The notes below the pieces were generated by a model. The model was not told the DNA's origin. It did no database searches and saw only the letters and a list, made by a program, of their open reading frames with translations. Of a DNA stretch of 64,000 bases, positions 19,682 through 28,063 are shown in pieces. A program made the translations under genes and the position numbers. The stretch's first letter is position 1. The number at the start of each line of letters is the position of its first letter. Source of the stretch: Dichotomicrobium thermohalophilum (GTDB lineage: Bacteria > Pseudomonadota > Alphaproteobacteria > Rhizobiales > Rhodomicrobiaceae); contig NZ_QXDF01000002.1 in assembly GCF_003550175.1 (NCBI RefSeq), forward strand, positions 124,001-188,000, written 5' to 3'.

Positions 19682-20632
19682 TCACGCTGCCCAGCGCATG
19701 TCCTCGCGCGGACCGCTGTCGGCAAAGGCAGCGACGCCCAGAAGACCGACCCGACCGTTATCGAAACAGCCCAGAACCCGGCCGTCTTCGCGTAACGCCA
19801 CCTCCCGCAGGGCGGCCTGCGGCCAGCCGTTCTGTGAACAGGCGAGCACCTTGATCAGTCCTGTGCTGTCCGGGAATTGCGTCAGGCCACAGCGACCGAA
19901 TTCGAAGCTCACTGGATCAAGTCCGCGCCCGAGATCCAGCATCACGGGGACGTGGTCAGCCAGTCGCCCGCGCGCATCGAAGGCGAAGTCCTGATCCACG
20001 GCCTGCCACCCGCGGGCAGCCGCCGGCGTCGTGAGCGCATCGCTCATGACGCGGTAAAGCAGCCGCCAGCGATCCGCCCCGATTTTCGCCCAGCGTAGCC
20101 GGACTGTGACGGCGCGCCCGCGACTGTCGAAAATGCGGATCTCGCCGCCAGCCAGCGCCTGTTGCGCGAGCGTGTCGGGCGCGGTGTCCAATTCTTCGCC
20201 CGGCTGTGTCGCCGGGTTGCTGGGCAGGTTCGCCTTGTAGCGGATCGTGCTTGTGCCGCGCGCCGGCATGACGGGGCCTTCCTCCAGGCGGATCGGTGTT
20301 AGGCGCAGCCCCTGCGCCGGCCCGTCGCTATCGTCCGCCCGACCCATCAGCACCAGGCCCTCGTCATTGACCAGATAGCCGAGGCGGTCGGGCACGAAAT
20401 CAAGCTGGCTTGTCAAGCGCGGCGTGGTATCGAAGATGAGTTGATCGTCCTCCATGGCGACCGGCGCGCCGGCGTAAACCGGTCGCGGCGCCGGAGCTTC
20501 CTCGCGCGGCGGCTGTGCGGTCCAGGGGGCGGAAGGCGCATCGGGCTGGAGATAGCGCGCAATATCCTCAAGCCGTGAGATCGGCTTGCCGATCTGGCTC
20601 ATCGCGGTGCTGAACAGGCGATAGGCCCACAT
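19682..20632 (-). CDS. Flagellar hook protein FlgE-like protein lacking the D0 helices
   Basis: The 316-residue protein resembles the middle of FlgE. DRLGYLVNDEGLVLMGRADD matches the hook segment around GxLVNxxGYYLMG; TSTIRYKANLPSNPAT matches the D2 entry; EIRIFDSRGRAVTVRLRWAK matches the D2 core; and GLTQFPDSTGLIKVLACSQNGWP with LREDGRVLGCFDNGRVGLLG matches the D1 return strand. The conserved N-terminal and C-terminal D0 coiled-coil helices that build the hook are replaced by an unrelated proline-rich start and a short end. No flagellar genes are nearby, so a true hook role is unlikely. The first ATG at 20632 is used; MSQIGKPISR ten codons later is an alternative. Confidence 0.65.
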   Translation of the reverse strand: MWAYRLFSTAMSQIGKPISRLEDIARYLQPDAPSAPWTAQPPREEAPAPRPVYAGAPVAMEDDQLIFDTTPRLTSQLDFVPDRLGYLVNDEGLVLMGRADDSDGPAQGLRLTPIRLEEGPVMPARGTSTIRYKANLPSNPATQPGEELDTAPDTLAQQALAGGEIRIFDSRGRAVTVRLRWAKIGADRWRLLYRVMSDALTTPAAARGWQAVDQDFAFDARGRLADHVPVMLDLGRGLDPVSFEFGRCGLTQFPDSTGLIKVLACSQNGWPQAALREVALREDGRVLGCFDNGRVGLLGVAAFADSGPREDMRWAA

Positions 20633-20753
20633 GTCGCTACTCCCGACAATCTCCGGTGCCGTGCGCTACCCAAGGCGGCAAATTTCAATTTGACACGAAA
20701 GTGATTAACGAATTGACAACGCATGACTCACCCCGGCCAGCGGATTGCCGTGC

Positions 20754-22220
20754 ATGAGCCTCACCGATTTCACCGGCAAACCGACTGATGCGCTGCGCAA
20801 CGCCGGCGCGTTGGCCAGCGACCTCATACGGCCGACCGTGCGTCTCGGTGTGACGGGGCTGGCGCGCGCGGGCAAGACGGTGTTCATCACCTCAATTGTG
20901 CACAACCTGCTGCATGGCGGGCGCCTGCCGTTTTTCGATCCGATGGCGCAGGGCCGGATCGTGCGCGTGTACCTGGAGCCGCAGCCGGACGACGACGTAC
21001 CCCGCTTTGCTTATGAGGACCACCTGGCCGCCATGACCGGCGCGGACCGAGACTGGCCGGAGAGCACGCGGCATATCAGCGAACTGCGCCTGACGATCGA
21101 ATACGAGCCGGAAGCGTTCTGGCGGCGGCAGCTTGGCCCGGCGCGGTTGCACATCGACATCGTCGACTATCCGGGCGAGTGGCTGCTCGATTTGGCGCTT
21201 CTGGACATGAGCTATGAGACGTGGTCGCGCCTCGCGCTGGAGATGGCCGAGCGGCCCGAGCGGGCTCAGGCGGCCGCGCCGTTTCGACGGTTTCTGCGCG
21301 AGGTTGATCCATCCGGCGCGCAGGAGGAGGCGCAGGCGCGGGAGGGCGCGCAACTCTTCACCGACTATCTGCGTGCAAGCCGGGATGCCGCGCTCGGGCT
21401 GGTGGCAACGCCGGGGCGCTTCCTGCTGCCCGGCCAGTTCGAGGGGACGCCTGCCGTTACATTCTGTCCCTTGCCGCCGCCGGAGGGCCAAAAGCCGGGG
21501 CGCGGCACGCTTTGGGCGATGATGGACCGGCGCTTCGAGTCCTACAAATCCGCGGTGGTACGTCCCTTCTTCCGCGACCACTTTGCGCGGCTGGACCGGC
21601 AGATCGTGCTGGTCGACGTGCTGTCCGCGCTGGCGAACGGGGCGCAGGCAATGGCCGAGGTGGAGCGGGCGCTGGCACGCATTCTCGAATGCTTCAATCC
21701 GGGTGCCAAGAGCTGGCTGGAGCTGGTGCTGGGCCGACGGATCGACCGGGTACTGTTCGCCGCGACCAAGGCCGATCATGTTCACAGTGAAAGCCACGAC
21801 CGGCTGGAGGCGATCCTGCGGCACATGGTGCGCGCGGCGTCCGGACGGGCGGAAGGCGCGGGGGCGGACGTCGATGCGGTGGCGCTGGCGGCGGTGCGCG
21901 CGACGCGGGAGGCGGAGGTGCGCCAGGGAGGCGAGCCGCTGCCAACGGTGGTGGGCTGCCCCCGCGCAGGCGAGCAGGTCGGCGGCGAGAGCTTCGACGG
22001 CACGCGCGAGGCGGCGATCTTCCCCGGCGACTTGCCGGCGGACCCGGCCGCCGCGCTCGCGCCGGACTTCACCCTCACGGATGCGTCTGGTGGCGAATTC
22101 GCTTTCGTTCGCTTCCGCCCGCCGAAACTGCAGCGAGGCGCCCTTGGCGAACTCCCGCCGCTGCCGCATATCCGGCTGGACCGCGCGCTCAACTTCCTGA
22201 TCGGAGACCGCATCGCATGA
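20754..22220 (+). CDS. ycjX: YcjX family P-loop NTPase
   Basis: Conserved YcjX/DUF463 GTPase-like protein of 488 residues. The P loop GLARAGKTVF lies near residue 36 and the Walker B-like DIVDYPGEWLLDL near 138, followed by DMSYETWSR. In Enterobacteria the gene sits in the phage-shock/envelope-stress region next to ycjF, as it does here; the molecular role is not settled. The ATG at 20754 (MSLTDFTGKPTDALRNA) is preferred to the TTG nine bases upstream. Its last four bases overlap the ycjF start. Confidence 0.92.
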   Translation: MSLTDFTGKPTDALRNAGALASDLIRPTVRLGVTGLARAGKTVFITSIVHNLLHGGRLPFFDPMAQGRIVRVYLEPQPDDDVPRFAYEDHLAAMTGADRDWPESTRHISELRLTIEYEPEAFWRRQLGPARLHIDIVDYPGEWLLDLALLDMSYETWSRLALEMAERPERAQAAAPFRRFLREVDPSGAQEEAQAREGAQLFTDYLRASRDAALGLVATPGRFLLPGQFEGTPAVTFCPLPPPEGQKPGRGTLWAMMDRRFESYKSAVVRPFFRDHFARLDRQIVLVDVLSALANGAQAMAEVERALARILECFNPGAKSWLELVLGRRIDRVLFAATKADHVHSESHDRLEAILRHMVRAASGRAEGAGADVDAVALAAVRATREAEVRQGGEPLPTVVGCPRAGEQVGGESFDGTREAAIFPGDLPADPAAALAPDFTLTDASGGEFAFVRFRPPKLQRGALGELPPLPHIRLDRALNFLIGDRIA

Positions 22221-23239
22221 GCAAGCCGCGCAAGCCCGCCGTGTTCAGCGCCGACGACCCCGCGATTCGCGTGAGCGCGCCGCCTGAGCAGGATCCAGAG
22301 GCCGAACTGCACGCGCCCGAACCGGCTCCGAAGCGCGGGTGGCGCTGGGGCGCGCTGCTGTTGTCCGCGCTGGGCGGCCTGGTGGTGCTGGCGCTGACCT
22401 CCTGGGCGACGCAGACCGTGTCAGCGCTGTTCGTCAGGGGCGGCTGGTTGGGCTGGCTGGCGCTCGGTCTGGCGATCCTCGCGGGTTTTTCAGCATTGAT
22501 GCTGCTCATTGCCGAGATTGCCGGGCTGATGCGTCTGGGGCGCGTCACGCGGCTGCGCGCGAAGGCCGAAAGCGCACTGGCCGCGGCGGAGGACGCCGCA
22601 GAGCCGGAGCGACGCCGGCTGAAGACGGTCCGGGGCGTCGTCAGCGGCCTTGAGCGGCTGCTTGATGACCGATCGGATACCGCGTGGCAGCTCCGCCGCT
22701 TCCGCGAGCATCGCGGCGATGTCATAGCCCCGCGCGGGATAATGGTGCTGGCTGAGCGCGAGCTGCTCCAGCCGCTCGATCAGCGGGCCAGCGCCATGAT
22801 TGCTGCATCCGCCCGGCGAGTCTCCGTCATCACGGCGATCAGCCCGTCGGCGCTCGTCGATGTCGGTTTTGCAGCCTACGAGAACCTGCGGTTGATGCGC
22901 CGGCTGGCAACGCTCTACGGTGGCCGGCCCGGCTTTCTCGGTTTGATGCGGCTAGCGCGCATGGTGATCGCCCATCTGGCCGTAACGGGCGGTGTGGCCA
23001 TGGGCGACGATGTCGTGCAGCAGGTCGTCGGCCACGGCTTGACGGCGCGGCTCTCGGCCCGGCTGGGCGAGGGGATCGTGAACGGCGCCTTCACCGCGCG
23101 GATCGGGATTGCCACGCTGTCGCAGTGCCGCCCGCTGCCCTATATCGAAGCGCCGCCGCCGCGTTTGCGCGCGCTCATCGCTGATCTTATCCGCCGCGAG
23201 CGCCGCGCCGCGCGCACCGAGCCGTCTAACGCCGGATGA
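22217..23239 (+). CDS. ycjF: YcjF family (TIGR01620/DUF697) inner-membrane protein
   Basis: Membrane partner of YcjX, 340 residues. A proline-rich cytoplasmic N-terminus (1 to about 42) is followed by two transmembrane helices (about 45-65 and 75-100), a coiled region with Ala/Glu/Arg repeats (about 108-150), and a C-terminal DUF697 domain containing AISPSALVDVGFAAYENLRL and the glycine-rich TGGVAMGDD. Co-translation with ycjX (ATGA overlap) matches the family. Its 3' end overlaps the convergent L,D-transpeptidase gene by 14 bases. Confidence 0.92.
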   Translation: MSKPRKPAVFSADDPAIRVSAPPEQDPEAELHAPEPAPKRGWRWGALLLSALGGLVVLALTSWATQTVSALFVRGGWLGWLALGLAILAGFSALMLLIAEIAGLMRLGRVTRLRAKAESALAAAEDAAEPERRRLKTVRGVVSGLERLLDDRSDTAWQLRRFREHRGDVIAPRGIMVLAERELLQPLDQRASAMIAASARRVSVITAISPSALVDVGFAAYENLRLMRRLATLYGGRPGFLGLMRLARMVIAHLAVTGGVAMGDDVVQQVVGHGLTARLSARLGEGIVNGAFTARIGIATLSQCRPLPYIEAPPPRLRALIADLIRRERRAARTEPSNAG

Positions 23240-23651
23240 CGATGCGGGTCCGGCCTGGGCCGTGCCTTCGGACAAGGTAAAACAGCGTGCGTGCCGCGCG
23301 CGGATGCAGCCTGACGCAGCCATGGGAGGCGCGCCGCCCAAGCCGGCTGACCTCATGCGTGCCGTGGATCGCATAGCCGCGATGGAAGAAGATTGAATAG
23401 GGCATCGGCGAATTGTTGTAGCGGCTGGAATAGTGCATCCGCCGCATGACCGTCGGGCGGAATGTGCCGCGCGGCGTGCGGTAGCGCCCCCGCCCGGTGG
23501 AGACTGGCCACGAGTGGCGCAGGCGGCCATCCACGTAAACATTCATCTGCTGGGCGCTGAGGTCGATGCGGGCAACAATACCGGCGGAGGCCGGCGCAAC
23601 CATCAGGACAAGCGTCAAAGCGGTGACAAGCACCGTGAGGACGCGAAACAT
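23226..23651 (-). CDS. L,D-transpeptidase (YkuD domain)
   Basis: Periplasmic peptidoglycan enzyme that makes 3-3 cross-links or attaches proteins to the wall. The 141 residues have a signal peptide (about 1-23, ending ASA) and one YkuD domain. The active site is present: HGTHEVSRLGRRASHGCVRL, with catalytic Cys in SHGC and the conserved upstream His. GRYRTPRGTF is the typical TPxGxF motif. This minimal form has no LysM or other wall-binding domain. It converges on ycjF with a 14-base overlap. Confidence 0.93.
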   Translation of the reverse strand: MFRVLTVLVTALTLVLMVAPASAGIVARIDLSAQQMNVYVDGRLRHSWPVSTGRGRYRTPRGTFRPTVMRRMHYSSRYNNSPMPYSIFFHRGYAIHGTHEVSRLGRRASHGCVRLHPRAARTLFYLVRRHGPGRTRIVIRR

Positions 23652-23759
23652 ACTAGCCTCCCGAACCCGTCAGAACTGTGCCAAAGGATAACACGGAATG
23701 CCTGGCCGAATAACGCGGGAGAACCGGCAAAGTTTCGGGAATATGGTGGAGAGAAGGGC

Positions 23760-23872
23760 GAGAGACGGAGCCCGAGCGGGGGGCGGGGTATGACGGGCAC
23801 GGTGGCTCCGTCTCTCAACTCGGTGTTCTGGGCGCGCCGTGCACAAGTGAGGGGCGAACTTGCGCACGGCGC
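23760..23872. other. Two strong intergenic stem-loops, possible structured RNA
   Basis: A perfect 13-bp inverted repeat GAGAGACGGAGCC (23760-23772) / GGCTCCGTCTCTC (23804-23816) encloses a G-rich 31-base loop. Seventeen bases later GCGCCGTGC-A-CAAGT (23834-23848) pairs with ACTTG-C-GCACGGCGC (23858-23872), enclosing GAGGGGCGA. No T run follows, so they are not simple terminators. Nothing in the 23652-24169 gap looks protein-coding. They could be a small RNA or a REP-type element. Confidence 0.5.
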
Positions 23873-24123
23873 TATCAGGGGCACGCGGGAGCCGCAAAAA
23901 CGCGCGGCAGGGATACGCAGTTGTTATAGTCGCCAGGCCGATCCGCGGCTTTTCGCCTGAACCAGCCTGGCTTTGTATTGGCCAGAGACGCTTGGCCGTT
24001 GCCGGTCAGTCGGAAGCAGAACGGCCACTCACCGCTGCCTCCCTGCGCCGCAAACCTGCTCGGCGTCTCGGATAAAGGCCTTTGACGCCACTCGCACTTC
24101 ACGCAACTTTAACACGCGGGCAA

Positions 24124-24154
24124 CGCAACGCTTACGCCGACGCAACGCTTACGC
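24124..24154. repeat. Short tandem repeat, period 17
   Basis: CGCAACGCTTACGC occurs twice (24124-24137 and 24141-24154) with three bases between, shortly downstream of the small ORF on the minus strand. Confidence 0.6.
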
Positions 24155-24169
24155 GACCCGTGGCGACTC

Positions 24170-24364
24170 TCAGGAGAGCCGCAAAGCCATCGAGGGATCC
24201 GGGAAGCGGTCGCGCACCTGGCGCGCTTCCTGCAACGCCTCGGGATCGTCTGAGCGCAGGCACTCTGCAATCAGTTCCAGCAGCGAGGCGTGCATCTGCC
24301 GCTCTGCATTCGTCTGGGGCGGCGTCTGTGCCAGGAACCGCAGAATTTCACCGTAATCAGGCAT
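24170..24364 (-). CDS. Small hypothetical protein, 64 aa
   Basis: Starts MPDYGEILRFLAQTPPQTNA and reads as an amphipathic, mostly helical protein (HASLLELIAECLRSDDPEALQEARQVRD). A GAG-rich sequence lies upstream of the ATG. The frame is open for 58 more codons upstream, but that part has low-quality composition. It is divergent from phnM, with about 295 bases between starts. No family recognised; the helical, polar composition supports a real protein only moderately. Confidence 0.45.
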   Translation of the reverse strand: MPDYGEILRFLAQTPPQTNAERQMHASLLELIAECLRSDDPEALQEARQVRDRFPDPSMALRLS

Positions 24365-24659
24365 CTCGCTCGACCCGTTCCGCTGCTGTTTCGCGCCTTG
24401 CTTGGTCGTGTATTCGGTTGCTGCGCTGTCTGTTGTGATATTTGTGTCCCGCGCGTGTGACGAAAAAAAGGCCGAGGCGAGAAAATATCTTGACACGTGC
24501 AAACACCACACAGCCACACTGCGGCCCCGATGCGACACTGCGTTGTTGGGGAGAACGGCGCGCTCCTTTCATCCAGCAGCCATACGTCGCTGGCAGACTG
24601 GTGCGCATAGGTTAGTCTTGGCGTCAAAACGCCCAACAGATCGCAGTTTGAGTTCGTTG

Positions 24660-25820
24660 ATGCCGATAGGTTTGTCCGAAAAAGAACACGTCTTGACCAA
24701 TGCGCGCGTCGTGCTGCGCAACTCCGTAATCGAAGGATCGGTCGTGCTTCGCGACGGCGCGATTAGGGCGGTCGATGATTCGCCGAGCCACCTGCCCGGC
24801 GCGGAGGACTTTGAAGGGGATTTGCTGCTGCCCGGTCTCGTCGAGTTGCATAGCGACAACCTGGAGCGCCATGTGATGCCGCGCCCGGGTACGCAGTGGC
24901 CGGTGGATGCTGCGGTGCTCAACCACGACCGTGAAATGACCGCCTTCGGGGTGACAACGGTCTGCAATGCACTCTCCGTCGGCGAGGTTCACAGTCAGGC
25001 GATGCGGCTGGCCCTTCTGGAGGAGATGGCGAGCGGGCTCGACCGCCAGATCGCTGCGGGCACGCTGAAGGCCGACCATCACCTGCACTGGCGATGCGAG
25101 CTGAGCTACGGTGGGCTGCTGGAGTTGCTTGAGCCGCTGCTGGAGCATTCGCGCCTGCGCATTCTTTCGCTGATGGATCACACGCCGGGGCAGCGCCAGT
25201 TCACCGACGAAGAGCGCTACGCGACCTATTACCAAGGCAAGTTCAACATGTCGGATGCCGACCTGGCCGCGTTTATCGCGGAGCGCAAGTCGGACCAGCA
25301 GCGCTACAGCCAGCGTAACCGGGCGCAGACGGTGCGCTGGGCGCATGAACGCGGTCTGGTGCTGGCGAGCCATGATGACGCCACGCTCGCGCATGTGGCC
25401 GAAGCCGCAGCGGACGGCGTGGCGGTTGCAGAGTTTCCGACAACGCTGGAAGCCGCACGCGCCGCGCATGAAGCCGGGCAGGCTGTGCTCATGGGCGGAC
25501 CAAACATCGTCCGGGGCGGTTCGCATTCCGGTAACGTGAACGCGCTTGAGTTGGCTGAGGCCGGGACGCTCGACGTTCTCTCCGGCGACTACGTGCCGGC
25601 GGCGCTGGGCCACGCGATGCTGCTGTTGCCGCGGCTATGCGAACAGATCAGCTTGCCGCAGGCGGTCGCGATGGCGACGCGCAACCCGGCGCGGGCGATC
25701 GGATTGGAGGATCGCGGTGAGATCGCGGCCGGGCAGCGCGCCGACCTGGTCCGCGTGCATGACCGCGACGGGATGCCGGGCGTGCGCGCCGTCTGGTGCG
25801 TGGGCGAACGGATTGCGTGA
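24660..25820 (+). CDS. phnM: Alpha-D-ribose 1-methylphosphonate 5-triphosphate diphosphatase
   Basis: Amidohydrolase-superfamily enzyme of the C-P lyase pathway that releases diphosphate from ribose 1-methylphosphonate 5-triphosphate. The 386 residues have a typical start (VLTNARVVLRNSVIEGSVVL), the metal-binding region LLLPGLVELHSDNLERH near residue 58, LSLMDHTPGQRQF near 176, GLVLASHDDAT near 236 and GGPNIVRGGSHSGNV near 282, all hallmarks of PhnM. The core phnGHIJKL genes are not in this window. The ATG at 24660 gives the family start. It overlaps phnN by one base (TGATG). Confidence 0.94.
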   Translation: MPIGLSEKEHVLTNARVVLRNSVIEGSVVLRDGAIRAVDDSPSHLPGAEDFEGDLLLPGLVELHSDNLERHVMPRPGTQWPVDAAVLNHDREMTAFGVTTVCNALSVGEVHSQAMRLALLEEMASGLDRQIAAGTLKADHHLHWRCELSYGGLLELLEPLLEHSRLRILSLMDHTPGQRQFTDEERYATYYQGKFNMSDADLAAFIAERKSDQQRYSQRNRAQTVRWAHERGLVLASHDDATLAHVAEAAADGVAVAEFPTTLEAARAAHEAGQAVLMGGPNIVRGGSHSGNVNALELAEAGTLDVLSGDYVPAALGHAMLLLPRLCEQISLPQAVAMATRNPARAIGLEDRGEIAAGQRADLVRVHDRDGMPGVRAVWCVGERIA

Positions 25821-26437
25821 TGGCGGGCGCGAAGGAAGCCGGGCCGGGCGTTCTGGTGCTGGTGGCTGGGCCATCGGGGGCGGGCAAGGACACGTTGATT
25901 GGCGCGGCCCGCGCGCATTTTCACGGTGATGAGCGGTTCGCATTCCCGCGGCGCATCGTGACCCGGGCGAGCGATGGCACCGAACAGGTCCGCGAAGTTT
26001 CGTTGGCTGAATTCGATGCGATGGAGCATCGTGGCGGGCTTTTCCTCGCCTGGCGCGCGCATGGGCTGGCCTATGGCGTGCCAGTTGACGCCCGCGATCA
26101 TCTTGGCGAAGGACGCGTGGTCGTCGTCAACGTCTCGCGGCGGATTATCCGGGCGGCGTTCAGCGTCTGGCCGCGCAGCCATGCCGTGTACGTCCATGTC
26201 GCGCAGGAGATCTTGCAGGCCCGGCTACAGCGCCGGGGGCGCGAGACCGCCGAGCAGATCGGGGCCCGCCTCTCTCGTGCCGCGACAATGGCCGGGTCCG
26301 CGAGCCATGCGCCGGAGGGCACTACCGTCATCGACAATTCCGGCCCGCTGGAGCACGCCACGCGCGCTTTCATCGACACGCTCGAAGCTCAGGCGGACAG
26401 GGCGCAGCGCGCGATGAGCCGGAAGGGCGCGGCCTGA
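25820..26437 (+). CDS. phnN: Ribose 1,5-bisphosphokinase
   Basis: PhnN converts ribose 1,5-bisphosphate to PRPP, the salvage step after C-P lyase. The 205-residue protein is a guanylate-kinase-like P-loop enzyme: LVAGPSGAGKDTLI near residue 15, RIVTRASDG in the acceptor-binding region, LAWRAHGLAYGVP, and a lid with RLQRRGRETAEQIGARLSRA. Its start shares a base with the phnM stop. Its last 49 bases overlap the convergent DUF1045 gene, an unusually long convergent overlap. Confidence 0.93.
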   Translation: MAGAKEAGPGVLVLVAGPSGAGKDTLIGAARAHFHGDERFAFPRRIVTRASDGTEQVREVSLAEFDAMEHRGGLFLAWRAHGLAYGVPVDARDHLGEGRVVVVNVSRRIIRAAFSVWPRSHAVYVHVAQEILQARLQRRGRETAEQIGARLSRAATMAGSASHAPEGTTVIDNSGPLEHATRAFIDTLEAQADRAQRAMSRKGAA

Positions 26438-27087
26438 TCCGGCTCGCCGAGCAGGCAGAGATCGCCAATGTTAAGCGGTTCGCCGGTGAGGGGGCCGAGG
26501 CGCGGGGCGAGCGTGGCCTGGACCCGGTCAAGCTGCTCCGGCGCGAGCGGGCCGGCGAGCGTGATGTGAAAGATGAACTCGCTCAGCACATAAGGATAGC
26601 CGAAGTCGCGCACATTCTGTCGCTGCCGTTCCGAATGCTGCTCGGCCGGGTAGCGCGCGAGATCGGCTTCCGTGGTCGGCGCGCGGAAGGCGTTGAAATG
26701 CGTCACCGCCTCGGCCGCCAGCCAGTCAAGCCGCGCCGTGCCGCCCTCCGGGATCAGCGCCAGATGGCGCGAGAGCCGCCAAAAGCCCAGCGGCCCCGTT
26801 CGCCGGACCGCGCGCCGCGCGCAGAACACCCGTAGTTCGTCGGCTAGCGCCTCGCCGCTCACGCCCTCGGCTGGCCGGAACGGCGCGACGACCGTGCCAT
26901 GCAGCGTGTAACGACGCGGCCGCTGGATCGCCTCAGCCGCCAACTCTTCGGGCAGCCCAAAAGTCGCCGGCGCTCCGACCTCGCCCCGCTCCGGGCACGT
27001 TCCGAACCATTCGCGCCCGAATGCGGCCAGCGGGCTATCCGCCGGCGGCAGCCAGAAGATGGCGTAGCGCTGGAAGCTCTCGCTCAC
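26389..27087 (-). CDS. DUF1045 phosphonate-metabolism-associated 2H phosphoesterase-like protein
   Basis: A 232-residue protein of the DUF1045 family, found in alphaproteobacterial phosphonate operons. Two H-x-T motifs of the 2H phosphoesterase fold are present, YTLHGTVVAPF (near 61) and FIFHITLAGPL (near 174), so a cyclic phosphodiesterase activity is likely; this fits the 1,2-cyclic phosphate ribose product of C-P lyase, but the exact substrate is not known from sequence. It is convergent with phnN (49-base overlap) and overlaps the otsB start region by four bases on its own strand, downstream of otsB. Confidence 0.88.
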   Translation of the reverse strand: MSESFQRYAIFWLPPADSPLAAFGREWFGTCPERGEVGAPATFGLPEELAAEAIQRPRRYTLHGTVVAPFRPAEGVSGEALADELRVFCARRAVRRTGPLGFWRLSRHLALIPEGGTARLDWLAAEAVTHFNAFRAPTTEADLARYPAEQHSERQRQNVRDFGYPYVLSEFIFHITLAGPLAPEQLDRVQATLAPRLGPLTGEPLNIGDLCLLGEPDQAAPFRLIARCALSA

Positions 27088-27869
27088 GCCGCACCCCTCA
27101 GCGCCTCAGCCAGCCGCTTCAGAAAGACGCGCACTTCGTCCGGGTCGTCCAGCCGATATTGCGCCGCAGTCTCGCGGTCGGTTTCATTGACCAGAATGCC
27201 GATGCCCTTGCCCGCGATGGCCCGGAATGCGTCCTCGTCCGTCACGTCGTCACCGATATAGAGCACGCCTTCAAGCGGCACCTCCAGCCGTTCGGCCAGC
27301 AGCGCCACCGCGCGGCCCTTGTCCCAGTCGATGCGGGGCTGAAACTCGGAGACCTTCTTGCCCTGCAGCACGCGCAGGCCCGGATGCTGCTCCTGCAGTT
27401 CCGCGACCAGTTTGCTGACCTTCGGCATGTCCTCCGGTGCGGCCTTGCGGAAATGCACAGCCGTCGAGAAGGGCTTGCGCTCGATCATGACGCCTTCGAT
27501 GTCACTTGCTCCTTCCTCGGCCGAATCCGCGGTGTCGGAAATGGCCTCGCGATAGGCTTCGGCAGGCTCATAGGCCTGCGCGGGTTCATCGGGGAATTTC
27601 AGTTCGAAGCCGTGGCTCGCGGCGTAGATCAGGTCGATGTCGACCATCTGCCGCGCATCGCTCAGTTCGCGCCCGGTCACGATGGCAACCGGGCTCTGCT
27701 CAGCCAGCTTGACCAGCGCCTTGCGCATCTCGTCACCCAGGACTGCTTCCGGCGGCGAAGGGCGTATCGGCGTGAGCGTGCCATCGTAATCCAGGCAAAT
27801 GACATGCGCCTGACGGGTGAGGTGCCGCGCGATGTCATCGACCCGCGCCAGCGCGTGTTCGGTCGTCAT
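27084..27869 (-). CDS. otsB: Trehalose-6-phosphate phosphatase
   Basis: HAD-superfamily phosphatase releasing trehalose from trehalose 6-phosphate, the last step of the OtsAB route for a compatible solute and stress protectant. The catalytic motif DYDGTLTPI lies near residue 25, the Thr motif in AIVTGRELSD near 61, and the metal-binding motif YIGDDVTDEDAF near 204. The 261 residues from the ATG at 27869 are the usual length; further upstream in-frame codons overlap the divergent aldose dehydrogenase promoter. No otsA is present in the window. It precedes DUF1045 with a four-base overlap. Confidence 0.94.
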   Translation of the reverse strand: MTTEHALARVDDIARHLTRQAHVICLDYDGTLTPIRPSPPEAVLGDEMRKALVKLAEQSPVAIVTGRELSDARQMVDIDLIYAASHGFELKFPDEPAQAYEPAEAYREAISDTADSAEEGASDIEGVMIERKPFSTAVHFRKAAPEDMPKVSKLVAELQEQHPGLRVLQGKKVSEFQPRIDWDKGRAVALLAERLEVPLEGVLYIGDDVTDEDAFRAIAGKGIGILVNETDRETAAQYRLDDPDEVRVFLKRLAEALRGAA

Positions 27870-28063
27870 TTTGGCTTGTCCCGTGGTCGGTGATCCCGTC
27901 CGGCAGTTGAGCTTGCGTGCAGACAACAGGTGTGGCGCCGCAGGCTCCCTTTAAACCGGCTTCTGCGCTGCAACAAGGCGAAATCGCGCAGGCGGGCGCT
28001 AGACCGCGGCGCGCTGACACCCTAACTGAAAAAGAACCGTACATTGAAGCCAAGGGGAGAACC

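Noticed and set aside
27869-27960. EcfG (general stress) type promoter before otsB
   Set aside because: GGAGC-16-GTT on the minus strand has one mismatch to GGAAC-N16/17-GTT, but such short motifs arise by chance and nothing else supports it.
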